A stretch of DNA of 49,974 nucleotides from JBEKLJ01 sp050010255 (GCA_050010255.1 JBEKLJ010000002.1:1-49974); one strand, 5' to 3'; positions 1 through 13,332 are shown, counted from the stretch's first letter. Notes: generated from the sequence alone by a model not told the origin. A program made the numbers and translations.

Positions 1-101
1 CCTGAAATCCAGGTCCTACCCGCTACGGCCAGCAGTGCTCTCGCTCAGCGCGGCACCGCCACCCCGTTTTGCCGCGTCCGGCGCGCCAAACCGCTTTCCG
101 C

Positions 102-119
102 GTGAAACATCCGGGCTAG
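102..119. repeat. End fragment of a palindromic intergenic repeat
   Basis: The 18 bases GTGAAACATCCGGGCTAG match, in reverse complement, the start of the repeat fragment at 32901 and both ends of the complete 185-bp palindrome at 42814-42998. The rest of any element would run left towards the window edge, but I cannot recognise an opposite arm there. Probably a decayed end; no function can be assigned. Confidence 0.5.
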
Positions 120-156
120 CCCAAATCGGCCCGGATTCGACGTTGCCGCCGCCGCG

Positions 157-185
157 AAAAAGAAAGGGGAGCCCGAAGGCTCCCC
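157..185 (-). terminator. Intrinsic terminator of the TonB-receptor gene
   Basis: Read on the minus strand, positions 185-166 form a perfect 8-bp stem, GGGGAGCC/GGCTCCCC, with a 4-base loop, followed at 165-157 by TTTCTTTTT. It lies about 35 bases beyond the stop of the receptor gene on the same strand, so it is a convincing Rho-independent terminator. Confidence 0.85.
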
Positions 186-219
186 TTGGATTTGAAACAA
201 CTCCCGAACCGGTGCCGGC

Positions 220-3200
220 TCAGAAGCGGAACTTGGCCGAGACCTGGAGCGTGCGCGGATTGCTCGAGAACACCAGATCGGGGCGGTAGAACAAGCTCGA
301 GGACGGGGTGAGGGAGTTCCGCACCTCCGCGCCGGTGTAGCCGATCGGGTACACGTCGTTGATGTAGCCGCCGGTGTACTGCGGGTGGTTTAAGAAGTTG
401 CTAAACTGCGCGCCGAACTCGAACTGCTTGTGCTCGCTGATGTTGAACCGCTTGTAGATCGACAGGTCGAGGTCGTCGATCGGCCGCAGGTGCATGGTGT
501 TGCGGCTGGAGTTGGTCAGAGTGCCCTTTGGCGCGATGACGTAGCGGGCATTGGGGTTGTTCGCCAGGAAGGCCACCGTAGCGCCGCTCGAGTTCTTCAG
601 TGCCGTGACGTTGGAACCCACGTTCACCGTGCCGGCCGCGTTGACGATCGCACGGTCGCCGGCGTTATCGCCGTTCAGGTTCGAATCGGTCGAGCTCTGG
701 ACCGTGGCCCAGCTACCGGTCTGATAGGTGGTGATCGGGGCGATTTCCCAGTTGCCGACCAGATTCTTCATGAACCAACTGGAGTGCTGCTTGAAGAACG
801 GCAGGTCATAGACCATGCTGAAAGTGAACCGCTGCCGGTGATCCAGAGCGGAATCGGAGCGGTCCCCCGCGACATTCTGGAAATCCTGCGAGCGGCGGGG
901 AGTTGTGACCGTGCTGAAGACCTCGGCCGTCGAGTCATCGATGGCGTGGCTCCAGGTGTAAGAGGCGATAAACTGCATCCCGTTGCTGAAGCGGCGCGTC
1001 ACCTGGGTCGCCAGGCCGTGGTAGATCGAGTGGCCGAAGGGCATGAACCCCACGATGTTGCTCTGGAACCCCGCATTCAAGTACTTCGGGATGTAGTACC
1101 CTAAGGCATTGTAGGTCGCGGTGAGCTGGGCGAGCGTACTGGTGAGGCCGTCCAGAGTGCTCTGGCTCGGCGCCTGCATGTACACCGGCAGCGCATTCTG
1201 GGGTGTCACCACGTTCTGGACGTTGAGCCGGTTCTGAACCGGCAGGTCCGTGCCGCGGGTGCCCAGGTACCGCACCTCGACCGTGTAGTTCTCCCGCCAC
1301 ACGTGCTGGATGCCCAAGTTCCACTGGTAGGCTCTAGGCGGCTGCTGGTCGGGGATGAAAGCGCCGGTGTGGGCGCGGGCGTACGCCTCGCTCAAGGTTC
1401 CCGCCGAAGCGCTCGGCTTGATGCCGCCATTGGCCAGGAAGTTGTTGTATGCCGACAGCCCGCCGACGTCGACCGTCTGCTGGAACTGCGGCGCCAGCGA
1501 CAGAAGGCCGAGGTTATCGAAGAGCTGGTCCAAGCTCATGCCGAAACCGCCGCGGATCGAGGTGTCGCCGCGGGTGCCCGGCGACCAGGCAAAGCCGATG
1601 CGGGGCATGAACCCCTTGTTGTACACTTTCGGCTCGCCGAAGGTGATGAGCCCGGGAACGCTGGAAATACTGTTGACCGTCTGCAGACGCTCGGAGAAGG
1701 GCACGGTGGTCCGCTCGTAGCGCACCCCGATGTTGATGGTTAGGTGGGGCCGGACCTTGAAGTCGTCGTTGACGAACAACCCCAGTTGCGTCTGGTCTCC
1801 GTAGTAGCGGACATCGCCGGTGGTCCGTTCGGCGAAGTCGGGCACCTGGTCCAGCAGGTAGCCCTCCAGGGTCCCCCAATCGTAGTCGCCGCGAGCCCGC
1901 TGGGTGAAGTTCTGGGGAGCGATCAGCTTGCGGAAGTCGACACCGAACTTGAACGAGTGCGCGCCCCTCATCCAGGACACGTTATCGGTGCCCTGGTAGG
2001 TATTCTGGATCCCGCCCTGCGGCGCATTCGGATCCGGGCCGATGTTGACGTTCAGCTCATCGATGGTGAGGTTCGGGAAAGCGTCCAGGCCCGGGAACGT
2101 CTGCGGCCCCACACCCCAGATGCCGTTGTTGCGGTTGTAGCCCAGCCGGAACTCGTTGGTCAGCGACGGGCTGAAGTTGTGGAACTCCGAAATCGTCGCC
2201 AGATAGCTGTTATTGCTGGTGGTGGTGAAGAACACCGGCAAGTTGGCCGAGACGTCCATGAAACTCGACTTGTAGAAGATCACGCGGCCGCGCAGGTTAT
2301 CTTTCGGGCTAATCGTGTAGTCGACCGACCCGTAGTAGGTGTTGTAGTTGAGGAAGTTCGGCGCGGAGATCGACATCTGGCCCAGCGGGATCGCGTGCCC
2401 GCCCACCACCGGGTAGGCGCCGAACGGAGTGTCTCCCTCCGGAACCGCCGACGATGTCGCGGGCAGATACTGCTTCATGATCGACAGATTGTTGCTGGAG
2501 ACACCGGAAATGGTCGCCAGCGTGGCGTAGCCGGCCGCCGTCGGAGCGAAAATCTGTCCGCCCGAGCCCTCCCGGCCGATCGGGTTGTACTCGTAGCCGC
2601 CGAAGAAGAAGAGCTTGTTCTTCAAGATCGGGCCGCCGATATTGCCCCCGAGCCGATTGTTGTCATACCGCGGATGCGGATTCGCGTTGTTGACGATCGA
2701 CTGCTGATCGGTGGCATTCAGATTGCGGTTCTGCAGATACTCGTACACGACCCCGTGGAATTCGTTGCCGCCGCTCTTCATGATCTGGTTGAACTGCCCG
2801 CCCGCCGAGTGCCCGTACTCGGGCGAGAACTGGTTGGACAACATGGTGAATTCCGCCACCGCGTCGTTGGGCAGGAACACCAACGGGCCGGTGACGCTCT
2901 TGCTGTTATTGTCGACTCCGTCGATGGTGAAGTTGTTGTTGCGAGGCCGCTGCCCCCCCACCGACGGTCCAGTCCCCACGCCCACCGCGCCGCTGGAGCC
3001 GACTCCCGCCGACAGCAGCGAGAGGTTGATGATTCCCGACCCGAAGCTGGCTGTGGGAAGGTCGGCCATTTGCCGCGATTCAAACGAGGTCTGCACCTGG
3101 GCGGTCGTGGTATCGATGGTCACCGCCACGGCGTTCACCTCGACCGCGGTGCTGGCCTGGCCCACCTGCAGTGTCACGTTCGCCGTCGAGGCTTTGTTGA

Positions 3201-3495
3201 GCTCGACCGAGACGTTGCCGAGTTCGGCCCTGGAGAATCCGGCCGCGGTCACCGACAGCTTGTACGTCCCGACGAGAAGGTTGCCAATGCGGTACTGCCC
3301 GGTACTGTTGGATACCGCGGTCGCCGCTACGCCCGTTGCCATGTTGGTAGCGGTTATGCTCGCGTTTGGAACCGAAGCTCCGGTCTGGTCGTAAATGTTC
3401 CCAACGAGATCGCCGCTGATCGACTGGGCCAGCGCCAGCGCCGCCAAGGCAAGAAAAAGAACGATTCTAAACATCCACCTGCTACCCTGTCTCAT
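220..3495 (-). CDS. Oar-like TonB-dependent receptor with carboxypeptidase-regulatory domain
   Basis: Large outer-membrane receptor of the Oar-like type abundant in Acidobacteriota; such proteins are thought to import oligosaccharides or peptides, or to act in surface adhesion. After a signal peptide (hydrophobic run ending ALALAQ) comes a carboxypeptidase-regulatory-like beta domain (about residues 25-110, with TGQYRIGNLLVGTYKLSV), then a plug region (TIDGVDNN; EFTMLSNQFSPEYGHSAGG) and a long beta barrel ending in the aromatic signature VSAKFRF. The start at 3495 is chosen because AAGGGG lies 9 bases upstream; in-frame ATGs at 3519 and 3474 are alternatives. A strong terminator follows. No partner SusD-like gene is adjacent, as is usual for this type. 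The substrate is unknown. Confidence 0.9.
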   Translation of the reverse strand: MRQGSRWMFRIVLFLALAALALAQSISGDLVGNIYDQTGASVPNASITATNMATGVAATAVSNSTGQYRIGNLLVGTYKLSVTAAGFSRAELGNVSVELNKASTANVTLQVGQASTAVEVNAVAVTIDTTTAQVQTSFESRQMADLPTASFGSGIINLSLLSAGVGSSGAVGVGTGPSVGGQRPRNNNFTIDGVDNNSKSVTGPLVFLPNDAVAEFTMLSNQFSPEYGHSAGGQFNQIMKSGGNEFHGVVYEYLQNRNLNATDQQSIVNNANPHPRYDNNRLGGNIGGPILKNKLFFFGGYEYNPIGREGSGGQIFAPTAAGYATLATISGVSSNNLSIMKQYLPATSSAVPEGDTPFGAYPVVGGHAIPLGQMSISAPNFLNYNTYYGSVDYTISPKDNLRGRVIFYKSSFMDVSANLPVFFTTTSNNSYLATISEFHNFSPSLTNEFRLGYNRNNGIWGVGPQTFPGLDAFPNLTIDELNVNIGPDPNAPQGGIQNTYQGTDNVSWMRGAHSFKFGVDFRKLIAPQNFTQRARGDYDWGTLEGYLLDQVPDFAERTTGDVRYYGDQTQLGLFVNDDFKVRPHLTINIGVRYERTTVPFSERLQTVNSISSVPGLITFGEPKVYNKGFMPRIGFAWSPGTRGDTSIRGGFGMSLDQLFDNLGLLSLAPQFQQTVDVGGLSAYNNFLANGGIKPSASAGTLSEAYARAHTGAFIPDQQPPRAYQWNLGIQHVWRENYTVEVRYLGTRGTDLPVQNRLNVQNVVTPQNALPVYMQAPSQSTLDGLTSTLAQLTATYNALGYYIPKYLNAGFQSNIVGFMPFGHSIYHGLATQVTRRFSNGMQFIASYTWSHAIDDSTAEVFSTVTTPRRSQDFQNVAGDRSDSALDHRQRFTFSMVYDLPFFKQHSSWFMKNLVGNWEIAPITTYQTGSWATVQSSTDSNLNGDNAGDRAIVNAAGTVNVGSNVTALKNSSGATVAFLANNPNARYVIAPKGTLTNSSRNTMHLRPIDDLDLSIYKRFNISEHKQFEFGAQFSNFLNHPQYTGGYINDVYPIGYTGAEVRNSLTPSSSLFYRPDLVFSSNPRTLQVSAKFRF

Positions 3496-3980
3496 ACCCC
3501 CTATCCCCTTTCTTCGCAAGTCACAGGAATGCCTCGGGACAAGCTTCGCCGGTTGGGAAGCCAGACCCTGGTTTCGGGCTATTGTACCTCAAGTGCTTGA
3601 AACTGGAAATACAAAATGACTCTGGCCTCAATCAAGATCATTAATGATATTTAATCTTGCCGGCTCCACGCAGAGGACACTAGAGCCGACACAACACGAC
3701 CCACTGCCAGAAGTCGGCATCGCAGAACTGCACACCACGTGCCAAAGGTGCTCCTATACGTAAGCGCCTGTGCTACAGTGCCTGGACTCTATGGATCTAG
3801 TAGTACCAGAACCCTATCTGTGTGGGTTCTTGAAGAGTTCTATATGGGATTTGGAACTCCAGAAGCGCCTCGCGAGCAGGCGTAGTACGAGAGGCGACGG
3901 AGTACCAGCCCGGCAAGCAGCGCTCCAAACGCCACCCAAGAAGAATCTAGCCCGCTCTTCCACAGCCTCGGATGGGGCTG
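3496..3980. other. 485-bp intergenic stretch without a recognisable gene
   Basis: It lies between the receptor start and the pyrophosphatase stop, both on the minus strand. It is less GC-rich than its flanks around 3600-3660, which suits a promoter region for the receptor, but I find no convincing -35/-10 pair. No RNA gene or repeat was recognised. Confidence 0.5.
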
Positions 3981-6560
<2,580 letters not shown>

Positions 6561-6737
6561 GAAATCCTCCTGGATGTCCCTGGAATCCTGGCTCCCTGCG
6601 ATCGAGGACTGAGATCTTCAGAAGAGCGCTATCCGCGCGACTTGGCGCCTGCGGCGCAGAGGCCGCACATAGCGAGCGGAAGAGACGTTCTCCCTAGGGT
6701 TGCTGAAGGCACTCGAGGGCTGAGCCAAACATTTCAC

Positions 6738-6765
6738 TATATAGGATGGGCGGATCGGAATACAA
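6738..6765 (-). promoter_or_regulatory. Candidate sigma70-type promoter for the pyrophosphatase gene
   Basis: On the minus strand TTGTAT (6765-6760) and TATATA (6743-6738) are separated by 16 bases in an otherwise GC-rich region. Transcription would start near 6731, giving a leader of about 170 nt before the ATG at 6560. No riboswitch-like structure was recognised in that leader. Confidence 0.45.
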
Positions 6766-6784
6766 CCGCCAGGGGTTCTCCATG

Positions 6785-6883
6785 CAAAAACCGGGGACAG
6801 ACAGCCACTTTTCGCCTGCGCCGCCCCCCTACCTTCGATGATCCCGGAAGGCGAAAAGTGGTGGTCTGGCCCCGGTTTTTGTG
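6785..6883. repeat. REP-like 99-bp palindrome, copy 1
   Basis: The arms CAAAAACCGGGGACAGACAG and the matching right arm ending GGCCCCGGTTTTTG can fold into a long hairpin, with CCACTTTTCGCC/GGCGAAAAGTGG inside. A second copy is at 15096-15195. Hairpins of this GGGGNCAGACNACTTTTC type are widespread in several phyla and are commonly linked to RAYT (IS200-like) transposases; no transposase gene is in this window. It lies between the pyrophosphatase promoter and the secretion operon. Confidence 0.8.
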
Positions 6884-6945
6884 CGCGCGGCCGCGGGCCC
6901 ACTTTGGCGTCTGCACGGTCTGGGGGGTGCCTGCGTCAACGATAT

Positions 6946-7599
6946 GTGACCCGTTTTGCGCCAGTGGTATGTGTCGCCGTTGGGCTGATCCTGGCAGGGC
7001 CCGCGACGGCGGCCGGCCCTGACGTGGCGAGCTTGCTCCGCGGCGTCGAGAACCGCTACAACCGCGCTGCCACGTTGACGGTGCGCTTCGAGCAGACGTA
7101 CGAGTCGCCGCGGCGCGGGCCGCGGACCGAAGCCGGCCTGCTGTGCCTCCGCAAACCGGGCCGGATGCGCTGGCAGTACAGCGAGCCGGCCGGCAAGCTC
7201 TTCATTAGCGACGGCCGGATGATCTACCTGTACACGCCGGCCAACAACCGCGTGGAGCGCAGCAAGATGAAGGAGAGCGAGGACATGCGGGCGCCGCTGG
7301 CCTTCCTGCTCGGCAAGCTCGACTTTCGGCGGGACTTCCGCAGATTCGTCTCGCGCCCGGAGGGCGCCGACACCTGGATTACCGCCGAACCCAGCTCGGC
7401 GCGAGCGCCGTTCACCCGGGTGGAATTCCGCGTGGCGCCCACGTTCGAGATCCGGCAGTTGATCGTCGCCGGCGATGGCGGCTCGACGATGGAGTTCCGC
7501 TTCGATCAGGAGAAGCTCAACCCCCCGCTCCAGGACAGCCTGTTCCGCTTCCAGCCGCCCCTGGGCGCTGAGATCGTGGAGGCGGCCGAAGAGCAATGA
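6946..7599 (+). CDS. LolA-like outer-membrane lipoprotein carrier protein
   Basis: Periplasmic protein of the LolA/LolB fold, which shuttles acylated lipoproteins in an open beta-barrel pocket. It has a signal peptide (VCVAVGLILAGPATAAG), then the family pattern VENRYNRAATLTVRFEQTY, GRMRWQYSEPAGKLFISDGRMIYLYTP and a late EFRFDQEKLNPPLQDSLFRFQPP stretch. An in-frame ATG exists at 6838 but lies inside the upstream palindrome and encodes an unlikely leader, so I chose GTG 6946, which puts the signal peptide at the N-terminus (217 residues, close to the usual length). It heads the secretion operon, 90 bases before gspF. That gap carries a pyrimidine-rich stretch with repeated CTCCTGCC-like words. 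Confidence 0.82.
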   Translation: MTRFAPVVCVAVGLILAGPATAAGPDVASLLRGVENRYNRAATLTVRFEQTYESPRRGPRTEAGLLCLRKPGRMRWQYSEPAGKLFISDGRMIYLYTPANNRVERSKMKESEDMRAPLAFLLGKLDFRRDFRRFVSRPEGADTWITAEPSSARAPFTRVEFRVAPTFEIRQLIVAGDGGSTMEFRFDQEKLNPPLQDSLFRFQPPLGAEIVEAAEEQ

Positions 7600-7689
7600 T
7601 TCATATGCACCACCGAGAGGCAGAGATCGCAGAGTTCCCTGATTCTCACCCTCCTGCCTGCTGTCTCCTGCCTCCTGAGCCCTGTTCCC

Positions 7690-8901
7690 ATGCCTGAGTT
7701 TGTGCTCAAGTTCGCCGACAGCCGCGGGGAGATCCACCAGCAGGTGGTCGAGGCCGGCTCGGCCGGGGAAGCGCGCGAGCGGCTCGCCCAGCAGGGATTC
7801 CTGATCTACTCGGCGCGGCCGAAGACCGGCGTTGCCATGCTCACCCCGCGCTTCGAGGGCCGGCGGAAGAGGATCAACCTGGGGCGCTTTCTGATCTTCA
7901 ACCAGCAGTTCGTGACGCTGATCCGGGCCGGCCTGCCCATCCTCCGGGGCCTCGACCTGCTGGCCGACCGCCTGACCGACGCCAAGCTCCGCGCGCACGT
8001 CCAGACGGTGCGCGACGAGGTTCGCAACGGCGCGCATCTTTCCGAGGCGTTCGGCAACCAGGGCGTTTTCCCACCCATTTACGTCAGCTCGATCATCGCG
8101 GGCGAGAAGAGCGGCAGTTTGGCCGAGGTGCTCGACCGCTACATCGCCTACCAGAAGCTGTCGCTGTCGGTCCGCAGGAAGCTGGTGCTCTCGTTGATCT
8201 ACCCTTCCCTGCTGCTGGTCCTGGTTTTCGGCCTCATTGTGTTCCTGATCACGTTCGTGGTGCCGAACTTCGCCGAGCTGTACCAGAGCATGCAGGCGCA
8301 GCTTCCGCGCATTACGCAGATCCTGATTGCAGTGGGCACGACGGCGCGCAGCCACATCCTGGCGATTCTGGCGGGGGTGGCGGCGGCCATCTTCGCGTTT
8401 CGGCTGTGGTCCCGGCGCCAGACGGCGCAGGTGCGCCTGGACGCGCTCAAGCGACGGTTGCCCGTGCTGGGTGAGGTTTGGATCGAGTACCAGGTGGCGC
8501 AGTTCTCGCGGGTGCTGAGCACGCTGCTGACGGGCGGTATCCCGCTGGTGCAGGCGCTCCAGACGGCCGCCCAGTCGATGGGCAGCCAGTTGCTCCGCAC
8601 CGCGCTCGAGAAGGCCCAGAAGCTGGTCCGGGAGGGCCAGACGCTCTCCTCCGCGCTGAGGGCGGCCGAGGTCTTCCCCGGCTTGACTATCGACATGGTC
8701 GAGGTCGGCGAATCCACCGGCGCGCTGCCGATCATGCTCTCCAGCGTGGCCGAGTTGTACGATGAGGACGTCAACACGCGCCTGACCGCCGCGCTGTCGC
8801 TCATCGAGCCGCTCATCATGGTCTTCATGGGCATTTTCGTGGCCTTCGTGCTGGTGGCGCTGTATCTGCCGATATTCTCATTGGCGGATACCCTGGGATA
8901 G
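7690..8901 (+). CDS. gspF: Type II secretion/type IV pilus inner-membrane platform protein, GspF/PilC family
   Basis: Polytopic inner-membrane platform protein that couples the cytoplasmic ATPase to assembly of a pseudopilus or pilus. It has a short N-terminal domain and two repeated T2SSF domains (about residues 70-190 and 270-395). Each carries the family pattern FNQQFVTLIRAGLPILRGLD or FSRVLSTLLTGGIPLVQALQ, with membrane helices near residues 170-200, 215-240 and 370-400. The length of 403 residues is typical. It sits 10 bases before the ATPase gene, in the usual functional pairing. The start ATG lacks a strong Shine-Dalgarno site. Confidence 0.92.
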   Translation: MPEFVLKFADSRGEIHQQVVEAGSAGEARERLAQQGFLIYSARPKTGVAMLTPRFEGRRKRINLGRFLIFNQQFVTLIRAGLPILRGLDLLADRLTDAKLRAHVQTVRDEVRNGAHLSEAFGNQGVFPPIYVSSIIAGEKSGSLAEVLDRYIAYQKLSLSVRRKLVLSLIYPSLLLVLVFGLIVFLITFVVPNFAELYQSMQAQLPRITQILIAVGTTARSHILAILAGVAAAIFAFRLWSRRQTAQVRLDALKRRLPVLGEVWIEYQVAQFSRVLSTLLTGGIPLVQALQTAAQSMGSQLLRTALEKAQKLVREGQTLSSALRAAEVFPGLTIDMVEVGESTGALPIMLSSVAELYDEDVNTRLTAALSLIEPLIMVFMGIFVAFVLVALYLPIFSLADTLG

Positions 8902-8911
8902 GAGGGGGCGG

Positions 8912-10534
<1,623 letters not shown>

Positions 10535-10536
10535 AG

Positions 10537-11421
10537 ATGTTCTCCCCGGTCCTCTTGACAAAGGTGCTGAGCGATCCGCCGCCGCGGTACGCCTTCGAGA
10601 TTTCCGAGGCGGGCCTGGCGGTGGCGCGGATCGGCAAGCAGCCCGAGATCAGCTTCCAGCCTCTCGAGGCGGGCGTGATCACCGCTTCGCCGGTCCGGGA
10701 CAACGTGCTTCGCATGGAGGTGCTGGCGCCGCAGATCGAAGCCCTGGCCCCGCGCCGCGAGAAGAAGCGCCAGCGCGCCGCCGTGATCCTGCCGGATTTC
10801 AGCGTGCGCGTGACGGTGCTGGATTTCGACGCTTTCCCCGCCGAGCCGCAGCAGCAGGCCGCGCTGGTGCGGTTCCGGATCAGAAAGGGCCTGCCGTTCG
10901 ATATCGAGGCGGCCAGCTTGAGCTATTTTGTCCAGCCGAACGGCGGCTCCAGGCGGGTGGAGGTGGTGGCGGCGGTCGCGCCCATGGAGATCCTGGCGCG
11001 CTACGAGACACCGTTCCGCGCCGCCGGGTTCCATCCGGGCCTGATCACCACCTCGGCGCTGTGCGCCATCCAGATGACGCCGCGCGAGGGCATCGCGCTG
11101 CTCGTCAAACTGAGCGGGCCGGCTTTGACGCTGGCGGTGCTGGAGGGCGGGGCGCTGAAGCTGCTGCGGTCGATCGAGCTCGCGAGCGGCGCCGCCGAGG
11201 AGATCGCCTCGCACCTATATCCCACCTTTGCCTACATGGAGGACGAGCTCGGGACGAGGCCCCAGCAGGTCTTCACCTGCGGCCTCGGGCCGGTCTTGAA
11301 TGAGGAGCTCGGGCGGGAGATTCAGGACGCCTGCATCCCGCTGCGCTCGCGGTTCGGGCTGCCGCACCAGTTCAACGCCGGCCTGCTCGGCTACTTAGAG
11401 TCCCGGGAGGATCTCCCGTGA
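10537..11421 (+). CDS. PilM/GspL-like actin-fold assembly protein
   Basis: Probable cytoplasmic actin-like (PilM, or GspL cytoplasmic domain) component that links the ATPase to the membrane assembly proteins. The call rests on position directly between GspE and PilN/PilO-like genes, on length (294 residues) and on weak actin-fold patterns such as AVILPDFSVRVTVLDFDAFP and LVRFRIRKGLPFD. A PilM-type N-terminal motif for PilN binding is not obvious, so it may belong to the divergent GspL-like group. The frame is open further upstream, but ATG 10537 lies just after the gspE stop, so it is the natural start. The stop overlaps the next start (GTGA). Confidence 0.75.
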   Translation: MFSPVLLTKVLSDPPPRYAFEISEAGLAVARIGKQPEISFQPLEAGVITASPVRDNVLRMEVLAPQIEALAPRREKKRQRAAVILPDFSVRVTVLDFDAFPAEPQQQAALVRFRIRKGLPFDIEAASLSYFVQPNGGSRRVEVVAAVAPMEILARYETPFRAAGFHPGLITTSALCAIQMTPREGIALLVKLSGPALTLAVLEGGALKLLRSIELASGAAEEIASHLYPTFAYMEDELGTRPQQVFTCGLGPVLNEELGREIQDACIPLRSRFGLPHQFNAGLLGYLESREDLP

Positions 11422-11990
11422 GCCTGCGAGTCCCCATCAACCTGGCCAGCGAGCCGTTCCAGCGCACGCGGCTGATGCTGGTGGCCTCGGGCGCGCTCGC
11501 GGTTCTGCTGATGGCCACCCTGGCGTTGCTCGGCGCCTTGGCGGCGATGGAGCGCGGGCAGGCGGCCGAGGCCCGCCAGACGATCGGACGCCTGCAAGCC
11601 GAGCTCCGCAAGCTGAGCGGGGAGCAAGCGCGGCTCGAGCAGGTACTGCGCCAGCCCGCCAACGCCGAAGTGCTCGACCGCAGCGCCCTCCTCAACAGCC
11701 TCATTTATGCCAAGGCCATCAGTTGGACGCGTTTGTTCGACGATCTGGAAAAGGTGATGCCCTACAACGTGCGGCTGATCTCGATCCGCCCGCAGGCGGC
11801 CGGGCAGAACCAGATCCTGCTGGATATGGTGGTGGGCGCCGAGTCGGCCGAGCCCGTCATCCAGATGCTGACCAGGCTGGAGAATTCGCCGCAGTTCGGC
11901 GCCACGCTGGTGCACAACCGCTGGCCGCCGACGCAGTCCGAGCCGCTGTTGCGGTATCGCGTGAGCGTGAGCTATGCCCAGAAACTCTGA
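11418..11990 (+). CDS. PilN-like inner-membrane assembly protein
   Basis: Bitopic inner-membrane protein of the PilN/GspL-C type that forms the PilMNO-like assembly platform. The N-terminus INLASEP is a strong PilN hallmark (PilN tails bind PilM). One membrane helix follows (about residues 18-42), then a coiled coil (about 45-75) and a ferredoxin-like periplasmic domain (about 85-190). It starts with GTG overlapping the stop of the previous gene by 4 nt, with GGGAGGA upstream, and its own stop overlaps the next ATG by 1 nt, so translation is coupled. Confidence 0.85.
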   Translation: MSLRVPINLASEPFQRTRLMLVASGALAVLLMATLALLGALAAMERGQAAEARQTIGRLQAELRKLSGEQARLEQVLRQPANAEVLDRSALLNSLIYAKAISWTRLFDDLEKVMPYNVRLISIRPQAAGQNQILLDMVVGAESAEPVIQMLTRLENSPQFGATLVHNRWPPTQSEPLLRYRVSVSYAQKL

Positions 11991-12622
11991 TGGAGAGCCG
12001 GAGCCTCATGCGGGCTAACCTGGAGTCGGTCAGGCGCGCCGTGCGCGACCCCCGCATCGCGGTGCGGGTGGCGCTGGGAGTGTTGCTGGCGGCGAACCTG
12101 GTGGCGGCGGTGCTCGCCCTCAAGCCCTGGGCCGGCTCGGCGACCGAGCTCGAGCGCCAGGTGGCCTCGCTGCGGCGGCAGGTGCGTCAGAGGCAGGCGG
12201 CCGTGGAGCGGCTGCGCGGCATCGTGGGCAAGGTCGAGACCGCAGGCGCCGACGGCGAGGCGTTCATGGACAGCTACCTGCTGAGCCGGCGCAGCGTCTC
12301 CTCGCGGCTCATCGGCGACCTGGACCAGACCGCGCGAAAGGCCGGCATCCGCCAGAAGGAAGTCAGCTTCACCTTCGAGCCGATCCAAGGCAGCGATTCG
12401 CTGAGCAAGGCGATCATCACCGCCGCTTACGAGGGCGCCTACGCCGACCTGGTGCATTTCCTCAATCTGCTGGATGGCTCGCCGCGGCTGCTCATCATCG
12501 AGAGCCTGGGGGCGGCCCCGGACCAGGCGGGCCTGACGCTGAGTGTCACCATGAAGCTGAACGCGTTCGTGCGCGAGAGCGCCGCCGCGCCGCCGGCCGG
12601 CCGGGAAGGAGCCGGGCGATGA
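11990..12622 (+). CDS. PilO/GspM-like inner-membrane assembly protein
   Basis: Partner of the PilN-like protein. It has one N-terminal membrane helix (about residues 24-44), a coiled coil of ELERQVASLRRQVRQRQ type (about 52-80), then a compact domain with the PilO-like pattern AYEGAYADLVHFLNLLDGSPRLLIIESL (near 145-175). ATG 11990 uses the last A of the preceding TGA; a second in-frame ATG is at 12008. The C-terminus is a short Pro/Ala tail. It overlaps the next gene as ATGA. Confidence 0.82.
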   Translation: MESRSLMRANLESVRRAVRDPRIAVRVALGVLLAANLVAAVLALKPWAGSATELERQVASLRRQVRQRQAAVERLRGIVGKVETAGADGEAFMDSYLLSRRSVSSRLIGDLDQTARKAGIRQKEVSFTFEPIQGSDSLSKAIITAAYEGAYADLVHFLNLLDGSPRLLIIESLGAAPDQAGLTLSVTMKLNAFVRESAAAPPAGREGAGR

Positions 12623-13329
12623 AGGTCGGCGCCGAGCCACGGAAGCTCGCCATCCTGGGCGGCTTGCTGATCGTGGTCGGGTACTTCCTGTATACGAACG
12701 TGATTGCGCCCACCCCCGACGCGCCGGCCAGCGCGCGGCGGACGGCGCCCGCGCGGGTCGCGCAGGCCCAGGCCGGCGCCTCCGCGGCACTGCTTCCGAC
12801 CGGCCCGCCCGCCCCCCAGGTGCGCCCTCGGCCGCCGTTCGGCTCTCCGGCGCGGGCCTCCCAGCCGGAGTTCAGGCTGGGCTCGCGCGAGGCGGGCGAA
12901 GATGCGACGGCCGCCGACCCGACCCTGCGGCTCGACCTGCTCGCCAAGCTCCAGGCCGTGAAGCTCGAGGGCGGCTACCGGAACCTGTTCCAGTTCGGCG
13001 CGGCGCCGCTGCCCAGGACCCCCGAGCCGAAGATCCTTCCCAATCCCAAGCCGGTGGTCCCCTCCGGCTTCCCAGGCGGACCGCCGCCGCCTCCCGCGCA
13101 GTCCGCGGCGCCGCCGATTCCGCTGAAGTTCTTCGGCTACTCGACCCAGGCAGCGCCCGGCCTGAAGCGCGCGTTCTTTCTGGACGGCGACGAGATCATC
13201 ATCGCCGTCGAGGGCGAGCTGATCAAGAGCCGCTACCGCGTGGTGCGGGTGGGCGTCAACGCCGTGGTCGTCGAAGACGTCCAGTTCCAGCGCCAGCAAA
13301 CGCTCCCGCTGGAGGAGCAGCCGGGCTGA
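12619..13329 (+). CDS. GspC/PilP-like inner-membrane protein
   Basis: Probable component connecting the inner-membrane platform to an outer-membrane secretin. It has one membrane helix (residues 8-27), a long Pro/Ala-rich periplasmic linker (about 30-90 and 135-165) and a C-terminal beta domain with FLDGDEIIIAVEGELIKSRYRVVRVG, reminiscent of the GspC homology region or PilP fold. The similarity is weak at motif level; position in the operon is the main support. If it is GspC-like, its partner GspD must be encoded elsewhere, because none is in this window. Confidence 0.65.
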   Translation: MKVGAEPRKLAILGGLLIVVGYFLYTNVIAPTPDAPASARRTAPARVAQAQAGASAALLPTGPPAPQVRPRPPFGSPARASQPEFRLGSREAGEDATAADPTLRLDLLAKLQAVKLEGGYRNLFQFGAAPLPRTPEPKILPNPKPVVPSGFPGGPPPPPAQSAAPPIPLKFFGYSTQAAPGLKRAFFLDGDEIIIAVEGELIKSRYRVVRVGVNAVVVEDVQFQRQQTLPLEEQPG

Positions 13330-13332
13330 GCC

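Noticed and set aside
1744..3600. Long open frame on the plus strand opposite the first TonB receptor
   Set aside because: It lies wholly antisense to a gene with clear family motifs, has no ribosome site and has an Arg/Val/Gly-rich composition typical of GC-rich shadow frames. The same holds for long frames at 3972-5360, 20470-22488 and 33470-36064.
3830..3980. In-frame extension beyond the pyrophosphatase stop that would encode a membrane-like helix and RR
   Set aside because: It follows a normal stop codon, has no start or PEP motif, and probably reflects chance in GC-rich DNA.
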